59,603 bases of DNA from an uncultured Clostridia bacterium (GCA_945949385.1 CAMFEL010000001.1:1-59603); one strand, 5' to 3'; positions 41,282 to 49,431 are shown, numbered from the stretch's first letter. Numbers and translations: made by a program. Notes: generated from the sequence alone by a model not told the origin.

Positions 41282-42550
41282 TCAGAAAAGTTTCTTTACA
41301 GCGTCAACAACAGCGCCGCCGGCTTCGCCGGTAAATACGGAAGTGCCTACCTCGTAACCGCCGTCATTGACTGCGTCGGGAGTAAACATATATCCGGGCA
41401 GAGAGCCGTTGGTAACCTCAAATACAAAGGTCTTCTTAGCGGGAGAAGCCGCCTTCAGCTCAAGACCGAATTCCACAAAAATCTCACCCTGAGTGGTACA
41501 GATATTTGTATCGTCGAGAGTAACGAGACACACTTCGCAGGGAAGCTCTTCATCTGTTATAGCGCCGCCCTCGGCTGCGATTTCGGCATAGTAAAATTCG
41601 TTCTCCTTGCCGAACATGGCAAGCTCGCAGTTACGCTTTGCTATGTAGTCGTCGTCGGGCATTTCTCTGAACGCCTTGCGTGCTTCTTCCATTTCGCGGC
41701 GTGCAACTTCAACCGGAGGATAGGAACGGGTGGGGAGGTCGATTTCCGCACTCTTGAAGCCTATTTCAATATCGTTTTTGAATTCCATTTTTTCAATGGT
41801 GTGGAAGATCTCAACACCGAGAGTGGAGCCAACGCGGGCAGCCTCCTCAAAGTTCTGACCCACTCTGTGGTAACGGGAGGACTGGTTGCCGCTGGTACCC
41901 TGAGCAAACATAAACTTTGCTTCGGGATATGCAAAAGAAAGGTAGCGGCGCACATATCCGGGATAATCGGCAGTAACAAGCAGGTTTTCGGCATGCAGAT
42001 ATGTGGGATGTAGAGCGTAATTGAACAGTATGCCGCGTACAGTGTCATTCATATCCTTGATACAAATAACATTCACGCTGTCGTCCTGAACACCGTTTTT
42101 GACTCGTCTGTTACCGCCCACGCCCTGCTCTTTTCCGCAGTGACCGACGCCGGTGGCAAATTTAGCCTCAAAAGTGTTGCTTCTTGCTTCAACTATTGCA
42201 GCCTCAACCTTGGGAAGAAGCTGAGCTATGTAAGACGGATCGTCATGAAGTCCTTCTGCCAGTTCGGAGGCAAGAGGCGTTGAAGACCAGGGGCCCGAAT
42301 GGGTATGAGAGGTGGTAAAGGTAATGTTGCCGCCCAGCTTTTCTCTGAGCTGTCTGCAATACTTTTTACCGAAGTACAGAAGATCGAGAGTCACCATTGT
42401 AATGCTGTCGCGTCCGTTGTCAAGATACAGCGCCCCGCAGTAAAGAGGGTCGTGTATTCCTTCGTTCGGACGGGGGCAATGGGGATAGCCCGCCATCTGC
42501 ACACCCTTTTCGGGTGAAATGTCTGCAAGTGCAATTCCTGCTTTAAGCAT
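41282..42550 (-). CDS. Neutral/alkaline ceramidase N-terminal domain-like hydrolase
   Basis: 422 residues. MLKAGIALADISPEKGVQMAGY matches the opening of the neutral ceramidase-like domain (A-I-TP--G--laGY). GIHDPLYCGALYLDNG, TLDLLYFGKKY and FTTSHTHSGP follow, with His82/His84 as likely zinc ligands; a further candidate is NYALHPTYLHAENLLVTADYPGY. Ceramidases cleave an N-acyl amide bond, but bacterial family members often stand in sugar operons and have no known substrate. No signal peptide is seen, so it appears cytoplasmic. It is shorter than true ceramidases (about 650 aa) and lacks their C-terminal domain. Confidence 0.78.
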   Translation of the reverse strand: MLKAGIALADISPEKGVQMAGYPHCPRPNEGIHDPLYCGALYLDNGRDSITMVTLDLLYFGKKYCRQLREKLGGNITFTTSHTHSGPWSSTPLASELAEGLHDDPSYIAQLLPKVEAAIVEARSNTFEAKFATGVGHCGKEQGVGGNRRVKNGVQDDSVNVICIKDMNDTVRGILFNYALHPTYLHAENLLVTADYPGYVRRYLSFAYPEAKFMFAQGTSGNQSSRYHRVGQNFEEAARVGSTLGVEIFHTIEKMEFKNDIEIGFKSAEIDLPTRSYPPVEVARREMEEARKAFREMPDDDYIAKRNCELAMFGKENEFYYAEIAAEGGAITDEELPCEVCLVTLDDTNICTTQGEIFVEFGLELKAASPAKKTFVFEVTNGSLPGYMFTPDAVNDGGYEVGTSVFTGEAGGAVVDAVKKLF

Positions 42551-42587
42551 AGTAATCTACCTTCTTTTCGTATAAAAACTTATAGCT

Positions 42588-43679
42588 TTACGCTTTGAAT
42601 ACATTGATAACGTCAAAATCGTCGTCAAGCACGACAATATCGGCGCGTTTTCCGGCTTCGAGGCTGCCGACCGTGCTGTCCACACGCAGAAGCCTTGCCG
42701 GATTAAGGCTTGTAACAGCGGCGATTTCCGGCAGGGAGAAGCCCAGCGCCCGGAAATTGGCAGCTACTCTGTTCATCGTAAGCTTTGAGCCGTTAAGCTC
42801 TCCGTCGAGGAAGTTAATTTCCTCGCCGTCGCCGTCGCCGCCGCAGGCGTCGGTAATTCCGATAATACTGCCGGCTCCGGCACATCTTTTTACAAGAGCC
42901 ACATATTCGGGGCGAACGTGTACGCCTTCCCTGTCGCAGATTATCTCATAAGTGAGACCCTCGCAGGAAAGAGCGGCAATATTGAAGTCCGTCTCCAGAG
43001 TACCTGCCCAACGGGTAGGAGAGATCGATGCGCCCGTTGCGTCAAACAGATGCGTAACATTTGAGGCACCGCAGGCAACGGCACGCCTTACCTGTTCGGG
43101 GGACGCCTTGCTGTGGCCGATAGAGCCCGCAATTCCGCGTTTTTTCATCTCCCGCATAAGCTGCTCTGTTCCCTCCACCTCGGGAGCAAAGGTCATATGG
43201 CGAAGTATACCGCAGTCAAGCATAGGCATATAAACGGCGGGATCGGCAAAAATATCGGCCTTTGCGCTTCTTGCTCCCAGTTCGGGATTAAGAAACGGTC
43301 CCTCAAGGTGAACACCGCATATTGTAGGACAGGTATTCATAGCCTGCCTTACGGCTTCAATGCCGTTCATAATGCCCTCTGTACCCAGATCCCGGTAAAG
43401 AGTAGCGCATACGGTTGTAGTGCCGTGAATGAAATGATACTCTGCGCAGGCGGCAGGATCCTCATGAAACCATGTAGACCCGCCGGCATGGCAGTGAATG
43501 TCAACAAAACCGGGCATTACCGTGCCGGTTTCGCTTATCACATTGGAAAGGAAGGGAGCGTCGGCTGCGCTTCCGGCGTAAACTATCTCACCGTCGCGCA
43601 CACATACGGCGCCCTTTTCAGCCACGCGATCCCGCAGGACCACGCGGCCTAAAAGCGTATATTCATCCATAACGCGCAT
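42588..43679 (-). CDS. N-acetylglucosamine-6-phosphate deacetylase-like amidohydrolase
   Basis: 363 residues, NagA family TIM-barrel hydrolase. Motifs: PGFVDIHCHAGG (His62, His64), GVHLEGPFLNPELGA (metal Glu), SIGHSKASPEQV (metal His), VTHLFDATGASI (usual form HLFNAM) and GITDACGGDGDG (catalytic Asp). The catalytic residues are therefore present, whereas the substrate loop HLFNAM is altered. It would remove an N-acetyl (or other acyl) group from an amino-sugar phosphate. The ATG at 43679 overlaps the stop of the NagB-like gene as TGATG; a second ATG at 43670 is possible. Confidence 0.83.
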   Translation of the reverse strand: MRVMDEYTLLGRVVLRDRVAEKGAVCVRDGEIVYAGSAADAPFLSNVISETGTVMPGFVDIHCHAGGSTWFHEDPAACAEYHFIHGTTTVCATLYRDLGTEGIMNGIEAVRQAMNTCPTICGVHLEGPFLNPELGARSAKADIFADPAVYMPMLDCGILRHMTFAPEVEGTEQLMREMKKRGIAGSIGHSKASPEQVRRAVACGASNVTHLFDATGASISPTRWAGTLETDFNIAALSCEGLTYEIICDREGVHVRPEYVALVKRCAGAGSIIGITDACGGDGDGEEINFLDGELNGSKLTMNRVAANFRALGFSLPEIAAVTSLNPARLLRVDSTVGSLEAGKRADIVVLDDDFDVINVFKA

Positions 43680-44611
43680 CAGTAGCCTACTGTCTCGCAG
43701 CACTCAAAGGGCTCTGCAATAGCCTCGGATACATAAACATCCGTGTCCATAAGCTGAAGTATGGAGGACGGTACAAGAGGAGTAACCTCGCCGTAGCAAA
43801 CAAGGCGGGAGATCATACGCTGCCATGCGGAATATGTACCGAATGTGGTAATAGCGTGCATCTCCAGACGGTTTCTGGAATTCTTAACATCGACGGGGCC
43901 GATGGTAGCAGCCTTGGGAGGCACATTGGCAATGTCTCCGGAGCAGCCGAAGCAGCCGTGGAGAGAGTTCTGCATAATAGTCATGGGATTAAGCGTTACC
44001 ACACGGGCTTCCATCTCCAGATATTCCTCAATGGGAGGACAGCCGAACTCGGGAGTGCAGGGATCGATGAACGCAATGTGACCTGCCCAGCCGGGGCCGG
44101 AGTAGCAAACATCAGCACCGCCGTCGCCGCAGTCAGCGATCATCTTGGAGTAATCCCTGATATTTTCGGTTGTGGGATAATGCACCTGAGACAGGGGCAT
44201 ACGGAGATCCTCGCGGATCTTTCCCCAGAAGTACTTCACATTACTGTGTGCAAAACCTGCGGCATAGTCAAGAGGAGCAATATTTCCGTCCTGATCCGCC
44301 CACTCGTCCATACAGAAAATATGTACATTGCGGCAGTTGATGTTAAGGCGGTTAATAGCCTCTGCCACAGACATATACTCAACGGGACAGGGGTTGGGGC
44401 ATATCATGACGACCTTTTCGTTCATCATATCGCTTTTTGCGATTCTGCCGATCATATCGGCAATCCATATGCCGTCGGGGCTGGGAACCACATGAATACG
44501 GAAATTGGGATTAGGATGCTTTTCCATATCCTCGCGCTTGATGTTTCTGCATCTTTCAAGCACCTCACGGTTCTTGTAGGGCACGAAGGGTGCCGGATCA
44601 AAAGTAAACAT
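43679..44611 (-). CDS. Glucosamine-6-phosphate isomerase/deaminase-like protein, active site altered
   Basis: 310 residues, NagB/6-phosphogluconolactonase fold. HIFCMDEWADQ (Asp102) matches the fnmDEY region of NagB, and VPPKAATIGPVD the later PPKAiTvG loop. The catalytic loop reads GPGWAGHIAFIDP (172-184) against GVGNDGHIAFNEP in E. coli NagB: His is kept (His178), but the ring-opening Asp141 equivalent is Ala176 and Glu148 is Asp183. It is longer at both ends than NagB (about 266 aa). A related isomerase or a different substrate is likely (inference). Precedes nagA-like with overlapping stop/start. Confidence 0.82.
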   Translation of the reverse strand: MFTFDPAPFVPYKNREVLERCRNIKREDMEKHPNPNFRIHVVPSPDGIWIADMIGRIAKSDMMNEKVVMICPNPCPVEYMSVAEAINRLNINCRNVHIFCMDEWADQDGNIAPLDYAAGFAHSNVKYFWGKIREDLRMPLSQVHYPTTENIRDYSKMIADCGDGGADVCYSGPGWAGHIAFIDPCTPEFGCPPIEEYLEMEARVVTLNPMTIMQNSLHGCFGCSGDIANVPPKAATIGPVDVKNSRNRLEMHAITTFGTYSAWQRMISRLVCYGEVTPLVPSSILQLMDTDVYVSEAIAEPFECCETVGY

Positions 44612-44641
44612 TTTACCTCTCCTTGTATGTAAAATTATTTT

Positions 44642-45940
44642 TTAATTATTTTCGGGATAAAGAATTTTCTTAACGCCCGCCGGAGGGATTTTGTACTCCG
44701 AAGCAAGCATTGCCGCTCCCAGAGATGCGGTTTCCGCAGTGTCCAGCACCTCTACGGGGATATTTGCAACCCTTGCAAGAATACGGCACCATATATCGCT
44801 TTTCGCGCCGCCGCCGAACACCTTCAGCCTGTCGGCACCGCCGAGACTCTCAACAGCCTTTGCAATATCCCTTGACACGCCCTCGTACAGAGCGTACACA
44901 ATGTCCGCCGAAGTAGTGGAAAGAGTCAGACCTCTGATTGCTCCGCCGGAGGACAGATCCGATTCAAACACGACGCCTCCCGCACCCGGAGCGGAATTCT
45001 CGGCAAGTGCGTCCATTTCCTTATAGCTCATGGAGCCGTACAGTGTTCTTGAAAGCCAGCGGAGCGCAGCTCCCGTCGTCATAAGCGCAAGCTCGGATAT
45101 ATACTCGCTGTTGCTGAAACGGAACAGCGAAGCGCCGCCGTCGTTTTCGCAAAGCTTTGATATAGCGGTAGCGGTACCGAAAGAAACGGTGCATACATCT
45201 TTTTCGATGCCCGCGCCAAGCGCCGCAAGCTTCTGATCCTGACCGCCCAAATAGACCGTGCAGCCCTCGTTAATACCGCACACCTTGCAGACCTCGGGGA
45301 GAAGCATTCCGACTTTTTCTCCCATACAGCCTACCTCCGGCAGCTTGCTTTCTTCAATACCGGCAAAATCGAGCAGCTCTTTGCTCCAGCAGCGGTTGTG
45401 AATATCGTAAGCCATTGAACCGCCGGCTACCGTGTAATCGCACATGGCGCGCCCGCAAAGCTTGAAATTAAGAAAATCAAGAGGAAACAGAATTTTGTCT
45501 GCCGCAAAGTATATGTCGGGCTTATGCTCTTTGAGCCACATAAGCTTCGGCAATGAATAATCACTCAGACAGAATTTACCCGTTACACCGTAAATATGCT
45601 TTTCTCCGAAACGCTCCAAAATCCTTGCGCATTGCCTGTCTGCACGCAAGTCAAGCCAGGAAACAGCATTGTCAAGAGTGCGTCCGTTTCTGTCAACGGG
45701 AACAAAAGAAATGCTTTGGGTGCTTACGGAAATACCGCGCACATCGCAAACACCCGACTTTTCCACAACATAGGAAAGACCCTCACAGACAAGCCGCCAC
45801 CATTCGTTGGCGTCCTGCTCCACAAATCCGTCCTTGAAAATAAGCTCATATTCTCTGTTGTACTCGCACAAAACCTCGCCAAAAGCGCCGTACATCACGG
45901 TCTTACAGCCGGTAGTGCCCAAATCTATACCTATATACAT
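44642..45940 (-). CDS. FGGY family carbohydrate kinase (xylulokinase-like)
   Basis: 432 residues. The first ATPase lobe opens with MYIGIDLGTTGCKTVMYGAFG, followed by FVEQDANEWW, ISVSTQSISFVPVDRNGRTL and WLDLRADRQ, which contributes the catalytic Asp region. The second lobe has YLGGQDQKLAALGAG, CTVSFGTATAIS and the adenine-binding LKVFGGGAKSDIWCRILA with TASLGAAMLA. It is shorter than xylulokinase (about 490-500 aa). It should phosphorylate a ketose or polyol; specificity is not evident. It is the first gene of the operon, with a perfect promoter at 45972-46000; AAGGTG lies nine bases before the ATG. Confidence 0.88.
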   Translation of the reverse strand: MYIGIDLGTTGCKTVMYGAFGEVLCEYNREYELIFKDGFVEQDANEWWRLVCEGLSYVVEKSGVCDVRGISVSTQSISFVPVDRNGRTLDNAVSWLDLRADRQCARILERFGEKHIYGVTGKFCLSDYSLPKLMWLKEHKPDIYFAADKILFPLDFLNFKLCGRAMCDYTVAGGSMAYDIHNRCWSKELLDFAGIEESKLPEVGCMGEKVGMLLPEVCKVCGINEGCTVYLGGQDQKLAALGAGIEKDVCTVSFGTATAISKLCENDGGASLFRFSNSEYISELALMTTGAALRWLSRTLYGSMSYKEMDALAENSAPGAGGVVFESDLSSGGAIRGLTLSTTSADIVYALYEGVSRDIAKAVESLGGADRLKVFGGGAKSDIWCRILARVANIPVEVLDTAETASLGAAMLASEYKIPPAGVKKILYPENN

Positions 45941-45971
45941 ATTAAATCACCTTGTATAATTTCTCCAGTAT

Positions 45972-46000
45972 ATTATAAATAAAGAAGCGCTGTTTGTCAA
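45972..46000 (-). promoter_or_regulatory. Perfect sigma-A promoter of the eight-gene catabolic operon
   Basis: Minus strand TTGACA (complement of 45995-46000), 17-bp spacer, TATAAT (complement of 45972-45977), about 32 bp before the kinase ATG. The -35 and spacer overlap one half of the dyad at 45986-46024. Confidence 0.88.
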
Positions 46001-46024
46001 TAAATTATCACGGCAAACAGCGCT
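45986..46024. promoter_or_regulatory. Operator-like dyad over the catabolic promoter; alternatively a tmcAL terminator
   Basis: AGCGCTGTTTG (45986-45996) and CAAACAGCGCT (46014-46024) are exact 11-bp inverted arms separated by 17 bp. The second arm continues as AAACAGCGCTGTTT, itself a 14-bp palindrome. One arm covers the promoter -35 and spacer, which fits a repressor site. As RNA the arms form a hairpin followed on the minus strand by TTCTTTATTT, so it might also end tmcAL transcription. No local regulator gene accompanies the operon. Confidence 0.6.
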
Positions 46025-46063
46025 GTTTTTATTGATTTTTCGTATGTTTACAGCCTTTTCGCG

Positions 46064-47152
46064 TTATTTCTCCACAAAGGGGCGCGCCCTTGCGAAAAAT
46101 GAGCTGTCTTCAATACCGGCACATAAGGTATACAGCCTGTCCGCGGCATCGCTTTCCCTGTACTGCCGCATTGCCGCCTCATCAAGCCTTTGCCTGTCCG
46201 CAGGGTTTGTAAGCACGGGAACACTGCTGCTGCCGCGCAGAAAGGAAAGATACTTTCTGCCCGTACGGTTTGCCGCAAGAATTCTCAAAAAGCCCGGAGG
46301 CTCCCTAAGCGCCCCCGCCGTCACGGCACAGGCTTCAAAAAGCGCACATCGGCGCAGCCTCGCGTTTGTATACTGCTTTGTGGCGGCGGCAGAAAGCCAC
46401 AAAGCGGGATCGTTTACGCTTCTTGCCGCCTTAATAAGCCTTTCTCCCACGCCCCCGCCGCTTTCCGCAAAGTGGCCGCAGGCGGGTACGGTGCGGAAAT
46501 GATAAAACTCAATCTCCGTAAGGCGTGCAAAGCAGACAGGCGCGGCTCCGTACTCATTTCTGATGTCTTCCGACACTCCGTCCTTCGAGAAACGTGCCAG
46601 TATACAGTTTCTTATCTCGCTTGCGCTTTGCGTCTTTATTCGCTTTACGGGATGACACTCAATTGAGGCGCGTCTTACATATTCCGTCGCAAGTATATCG
46701 TTAGGCGAGGAATAAATACTTTCCGGAAAGCTCTCCCCCGACGCTCTCAGAGTCTCTTCCCTGTCAGCCGCGGCTCTGCCGGACTTGTGCTCTCTCCTGT
46801 CCTCAAGAATTTTCGCCGCCCGCTTCAGGGCATCAATATCCGCACATTCACTGCCGAAAAACAGCTCCTGCGCACCTGAAAGCTCCGCAAGACGCACTCC
46901 TGCCTCGGCAAAAAACTCAGCAGAGGCGGAGCAATAAGGAAAAGGAAGCTCGATTACAAGATCAACTCCGCCTTCAAGAGCCGCCCTCGCCCTCGTATAT
47001 TTGTCAAATATTGCGCTCTCACCGCGCTGAACATAGTTTCCGCTCATTACGGCCACAAGCACATCGGCATTCTCTTTTGCCCGTTCAAAAATATAGCGGT
47101 GCCCCTGATGCATGGGGTTCAGCTCACATATTACAGCAGATACTTTAACCAT
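46064..47152 (-). CDS. tmcAL: tRNA(Met) cytidine acetate ligase
   Basis: 362 residues. The nucleotidyltransferase core starts VSAVICELNPMHQGHRYIFERAK (HxGH-type MHQGH) with VMSGNYVQRGESAIFDKYTRARAALEGGVDLVIELPFPY; this matches YlbM/TmcAL. In B. subtilis it makes acetyl-AMP from acetate and ATP and acetylates C34 of elongator tRNA-Met (ac4C). It is divergent from acetate kinase, which also handles acetate. The length (362 aa) is a little short of Bacillus TmcAL (about 415), the difference being in the C-terminal part. Confidence 0.9.
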   Translation of the reverse strand: MVKVSAVICELNPMHQGHRYIFERAKENADVLVAVMSGNYVQRGESAIFDKYTRARAALEGGVDLVIELPFPYCSASAEFFAEAGVRLAELSGAQELFFGSECADIDALKRAAKILEDRREHKSGRAAADREETLRASGESFPESIYSSPNDILATEYVRRASIECHPVKRIKTQSASEIRNCILARFSKDGVSEDIRNEYGAAPVCFARLTEIEFYHFRTVPACGHFAESGGGVGERLIKAARSVNDPALWLSAAATKQYTNARLRRCALFEACAVTAGALREPPGFLRILAANRTGRKYLSFLRGSSSVPVLTNPADRQRLDEAAMRQYRESDAADRLYTLCAGIEDSSFFARARPFVEK

Positions 47153-47178
47153 TATTTCAAATTATTCCCCGAAAAGTC

Positions 47179-47207
47179 TTGTAAAAATGTAAACATTATT
47201 GTATAAT
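47179..47207 (+). promoter_or_regulatory. Promoter of ackA
   Basis: TTGTAA (47179-47184), 17-bp spacer, TATAAT (47202-47207), about 75 bp before the ATG; overlaps the region of the divergent tmcAL promoter. Confidence 0.75.
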
Positions 47208-47224
47208 TATATCGTTTAAGCACT

Positions 47225-47253
47225 ATTTTACATTAGTAACTGTTTTTTGTCAA
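47225..47253 (-). promoter_or_regulatory. Promoter of tmcAL
   Basis: Minus strand TTGACA (complement of 47248-47253), 17-bp spacer, TAAAAT (complement of 47225-47230). It faces the ackA promoter; the two transcripts would overlap over about 20-50 bp. Confidence 0.7.
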
Positions 47254-47281
47254 TTATTTTAATTCTGAAAGGAATATTGAA

Positions 47282-48490
47282 ATGAAAGTACTCGTAGTAA
47301 ACGCCGGAAGCTCCTCTCTTAAATATCAGCTTTTCGACACCGTAAGCGGAAGCGTTCTCGCAAAGGGAATTTGCGAGCGCATCGGTATTGACGGACGCAT
47401 TGAGCACAAGCTGCCATCCGGAGAGAAGCTGAAAAAGGACATCCCCATGCCCGACCACGCAGTCGCAACAGAGATCGTGCTGTCCTACCTTACCGATCCC
47501 GAAACCGGTTGTATCAAGGATGTCAGCGAGATCGAAGCAATCGGACACCGCATTGTCCACGGCGGCACTTATTTCACGGAGTCCGCTCTCGTTACCCCCG
47601 AGGTGATCGAAAAACTGCGCCTCTGCGTTGACCTTGCTCCTCTGCACACCCCCGCGCATATTATGGGTATCGAGGGCTGCACCGCCGCTATGCCCGGCGT
47701 TCCTCAGGTAATCGTAATCGACACCGCATTCCATCAGACCATGCCTCCCCAGGCATATACCTACGCCCTGCCTTACGAGATGTGTCAGAAGTACAGCATC
47801 CGCCGTTTCGGAGCTCACGGTACAAGCCACCGCTATGTTTCCGCCGAAATGTGCAAGATTCTCGGCAGAGTCGAGGGTACTAAAATCGTTACCTGCCATA
47901 TAGGAAACGGCTCCTCCATTTCCGCCGTAAAGGACGGCAAATGTATTGACACCTCCATGGGTATGACACCCCTTGCAGGCGTTATGATGGGTACCCGCTG
48001 CGGCGATATTGACCCCGCCGTGGTAACTTATGTTATGAAAAAGACCGGCAAGACTCCCGACGAAATGAGCGACTTCATGAATAAGGAATGCGGTTTCCTC
48101 GGTCTGTCCGGTATTTCCTCCGACAGCCGCGACATCGAAGCTGCAATTCTCAAGGGCGACGAGAGGGCGTACCTCACCGCTTCCACCCTTGCTTATCAGG
48201 TCAAAAAGTATATCGGTTCATATGCGGCAGCAATGAACGGACTTGACGCAGTTGTGTTTACCGCAGGCATGGGAGAAAACAACCCCGAGCTCAGAGAGAG
48301 AGCCTGCACGGATATGGAATATCTGGGCATAAAGATCGACCGCGAGGTAAACGCAAAGGCTCATCATCAGTCCAATACCGTTGAGCTTTCCACTCCCGAT
48401 TCCAAGGTAAAGGTATACCTTATCCCCACCAACGAGGAGCTTGTGATCGCCAGCGATACCGAGCGTATCGTTTCCGAAATGAAAAAGTAA
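47282..48490 (+). CDS. ackA: Acetate kinase
   Basis: 402 residues, ASKHA fold. MKVLVVNAGSSSLKYQLFD, GHRIVHGGTYF, VIDTAFHQTMPPQAY (phosphoryl-contact Asp), GTSHRYVS, HIGNGSSISAVKDGKCIDTSMGMTPLAGVMMGTRCGDIDP and FTAGMGENNPELR are all standard. It converts acetyl phosphate and ADP to acetate and ATP in fermentation. The partner phosphotransacetylase gene is not adjacent. GAAAGG lies nine bases before the ATG. The next gene starts 32 bp downstream, on the same probable transcript. Confidence 0.98.
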   Translation: MKVLVVNAGSSSLKYQLFDTVSGSVLAKGICERIGIDGRIEHKLPSGEKLKKDIPMPDHAVATEIVLSYLTDPETGCIKDVSEIEAIGHRIVHGGTYFTESALVTPEVIEKLRLCVDLAPLHTPAHIMGIEGCTAAMPGVPQVIVIDTAFHQTMPPQAYTYALPYEMCQKYSIRRFGAHGTSHRYVSAEMCKILGRVEGTKIVTCHIGNGSSISAVKDGKCIDTSMGMTPLAGVMMGTRCGDIDPAVVTYVMKKTGKTPDEMSDFMNKECGFLGLSGISSDSRDIEAAILKGDERAYLTASTLAYQVKKYIGSYAAAMNGLDAVVFTAGMGENNPELRERACTDMEYLGIKIDREVNAKAHHQSNTVELSTPDSKVKVYLIPTNEELVIASDTERIVSEMKK

Positions 48491-48522
48491 TCAAGAAATT
48501 ATACAACCGAAAAGGAGCAGAA

Positions 48523-49380
48523 ATGAAGAAGCAGTTTCCCCGTACCGAGGTTGGCGGCATTTCCCTGTCCCGCATGATAATCGGCACAAACTGGATAGCC
48601 GGCTACAGCCACAGGACTCCCAGCGCCGACCGTATGATAAAGGAAAAATTTCACGATTCCGAATCGATTGGGCCAATGCTTGACACCTTTCTTGAGTCGG
48701 GAGTCGACACCATAATGGCTCCTTTCGGTATGAATCCCCATATCTGCGACGCCGTGAAAACCGCGGAGGACAGAAACGGACGCGGTATGATAATGGTGGA
48801 CACACCGGTCATAAATGTGGACGATTCTCCCGAAGCGCGGCGCGAGGCGCAGAACACTATAAAAGCAAGCGCAGCTCTCGGTGCCAAGATCTGCCTTATA
48901 CACCATTACAGCGCAGAACAGCTAGTCAATAAGAACAGGCGAGAGATCGTGCGCCTTGACGACTACACAAAAATGATCCGCGACGCGGGGATGATCCCCG
49001 GGCTCAGCGCCCATATGCCTGAGCTTGTCATATATTCCGACGACAACGACTACGATGTTGAGACCTATATTCAGATCTACAACTGCGCGGGCTTTCTGAT
49101 GCAGGTAGAAGCAGAAGCCGTCAACTCCGTAATAAGAAACGCCAAAAAGCCGGTCATGACAATAAAATCCATGGCGGCAGGCAGAGTCACGCCCTTTGTG
49201 GGGCTGAACTTTTCATGGGCAACGCTTCGTGATTGCGATATGGTCACCGTGGGATGCTTCAGCGAGAGAGAAGCCGCGGAGGATATTGAAATATCAATGG
49301 CGGCGCTGGAGCGGCGTTTGCCGGAGATTTCCGGCAGAGCAAGCCCCGCCAAACAGCAGGCGGTGCTGGGCGGCAAATAA
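48523..49380 (+). CDS. Predicted TIM-barrel protein, unknown function
   Basis: 285 residues. The alternating pattern of short hydrophobic strands and amphipathic helices fits a TIM barrel: LSRMIIGTNWIAGYSH at the start, VDTIMAPFGMNPHICDAV, ALGAKICLIHHYSAEQL, RDAGMIPGLSAHMPELVIY, GFLMQVEAE, KPVMTIKSMAAGRVTPFVGL and DMVTVGCFSEREAAEDIE. The last part resembles the closing strands of aldo/keto reductases, but the Asp-Tyr-Lys-His tetrad is not recognisable. I know no function. It follows ackA by 32 bp with GAAAAGGAGC as ribosome site and is closed by a strong terminator. Confidence 0.6.
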   Translation: MKKQFPRTEVGGISLSRMIIGTNWIAGYSHRTPSADRMIKEKFHDSESIGPMLDTFLESGVDTIMAPFGMNPHICDAVKTAEDRNGRGMIMVDTPVINVDDSPEARREAQNTIKASAALGAKICLIHHYSAEQLVNKNRREIVRLDDYTKMIRDAGMIPGLSAHMPELVIYSDDNDYDVETYIQIYNCAGFLMQVEAEAVNSVIRNAKKPVMTIKSMAAGRVTPFVGLNFSWATLRDCDMVTVGCFSEREAAEDIEISMAALERRLPEISGRASPAKQQAVLGGK

Positions 49381-49385
49381 AACCG

Positions 49386-49414
49386 AAAAAGGAATCCCGA
49401 CGGGATTCCTTTTT
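49386..49414. terminator. Bidirectional intrinsic terminator
   Basis: AAAAAGGAATCCC, GAC, GGGATTCCTTTTT: a perfect 13-bp stem five bases after the stop, between converging genes. Confidence 0.93.
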
Positions 49415-49431
49415 ATGTGTTATGTAATAAA

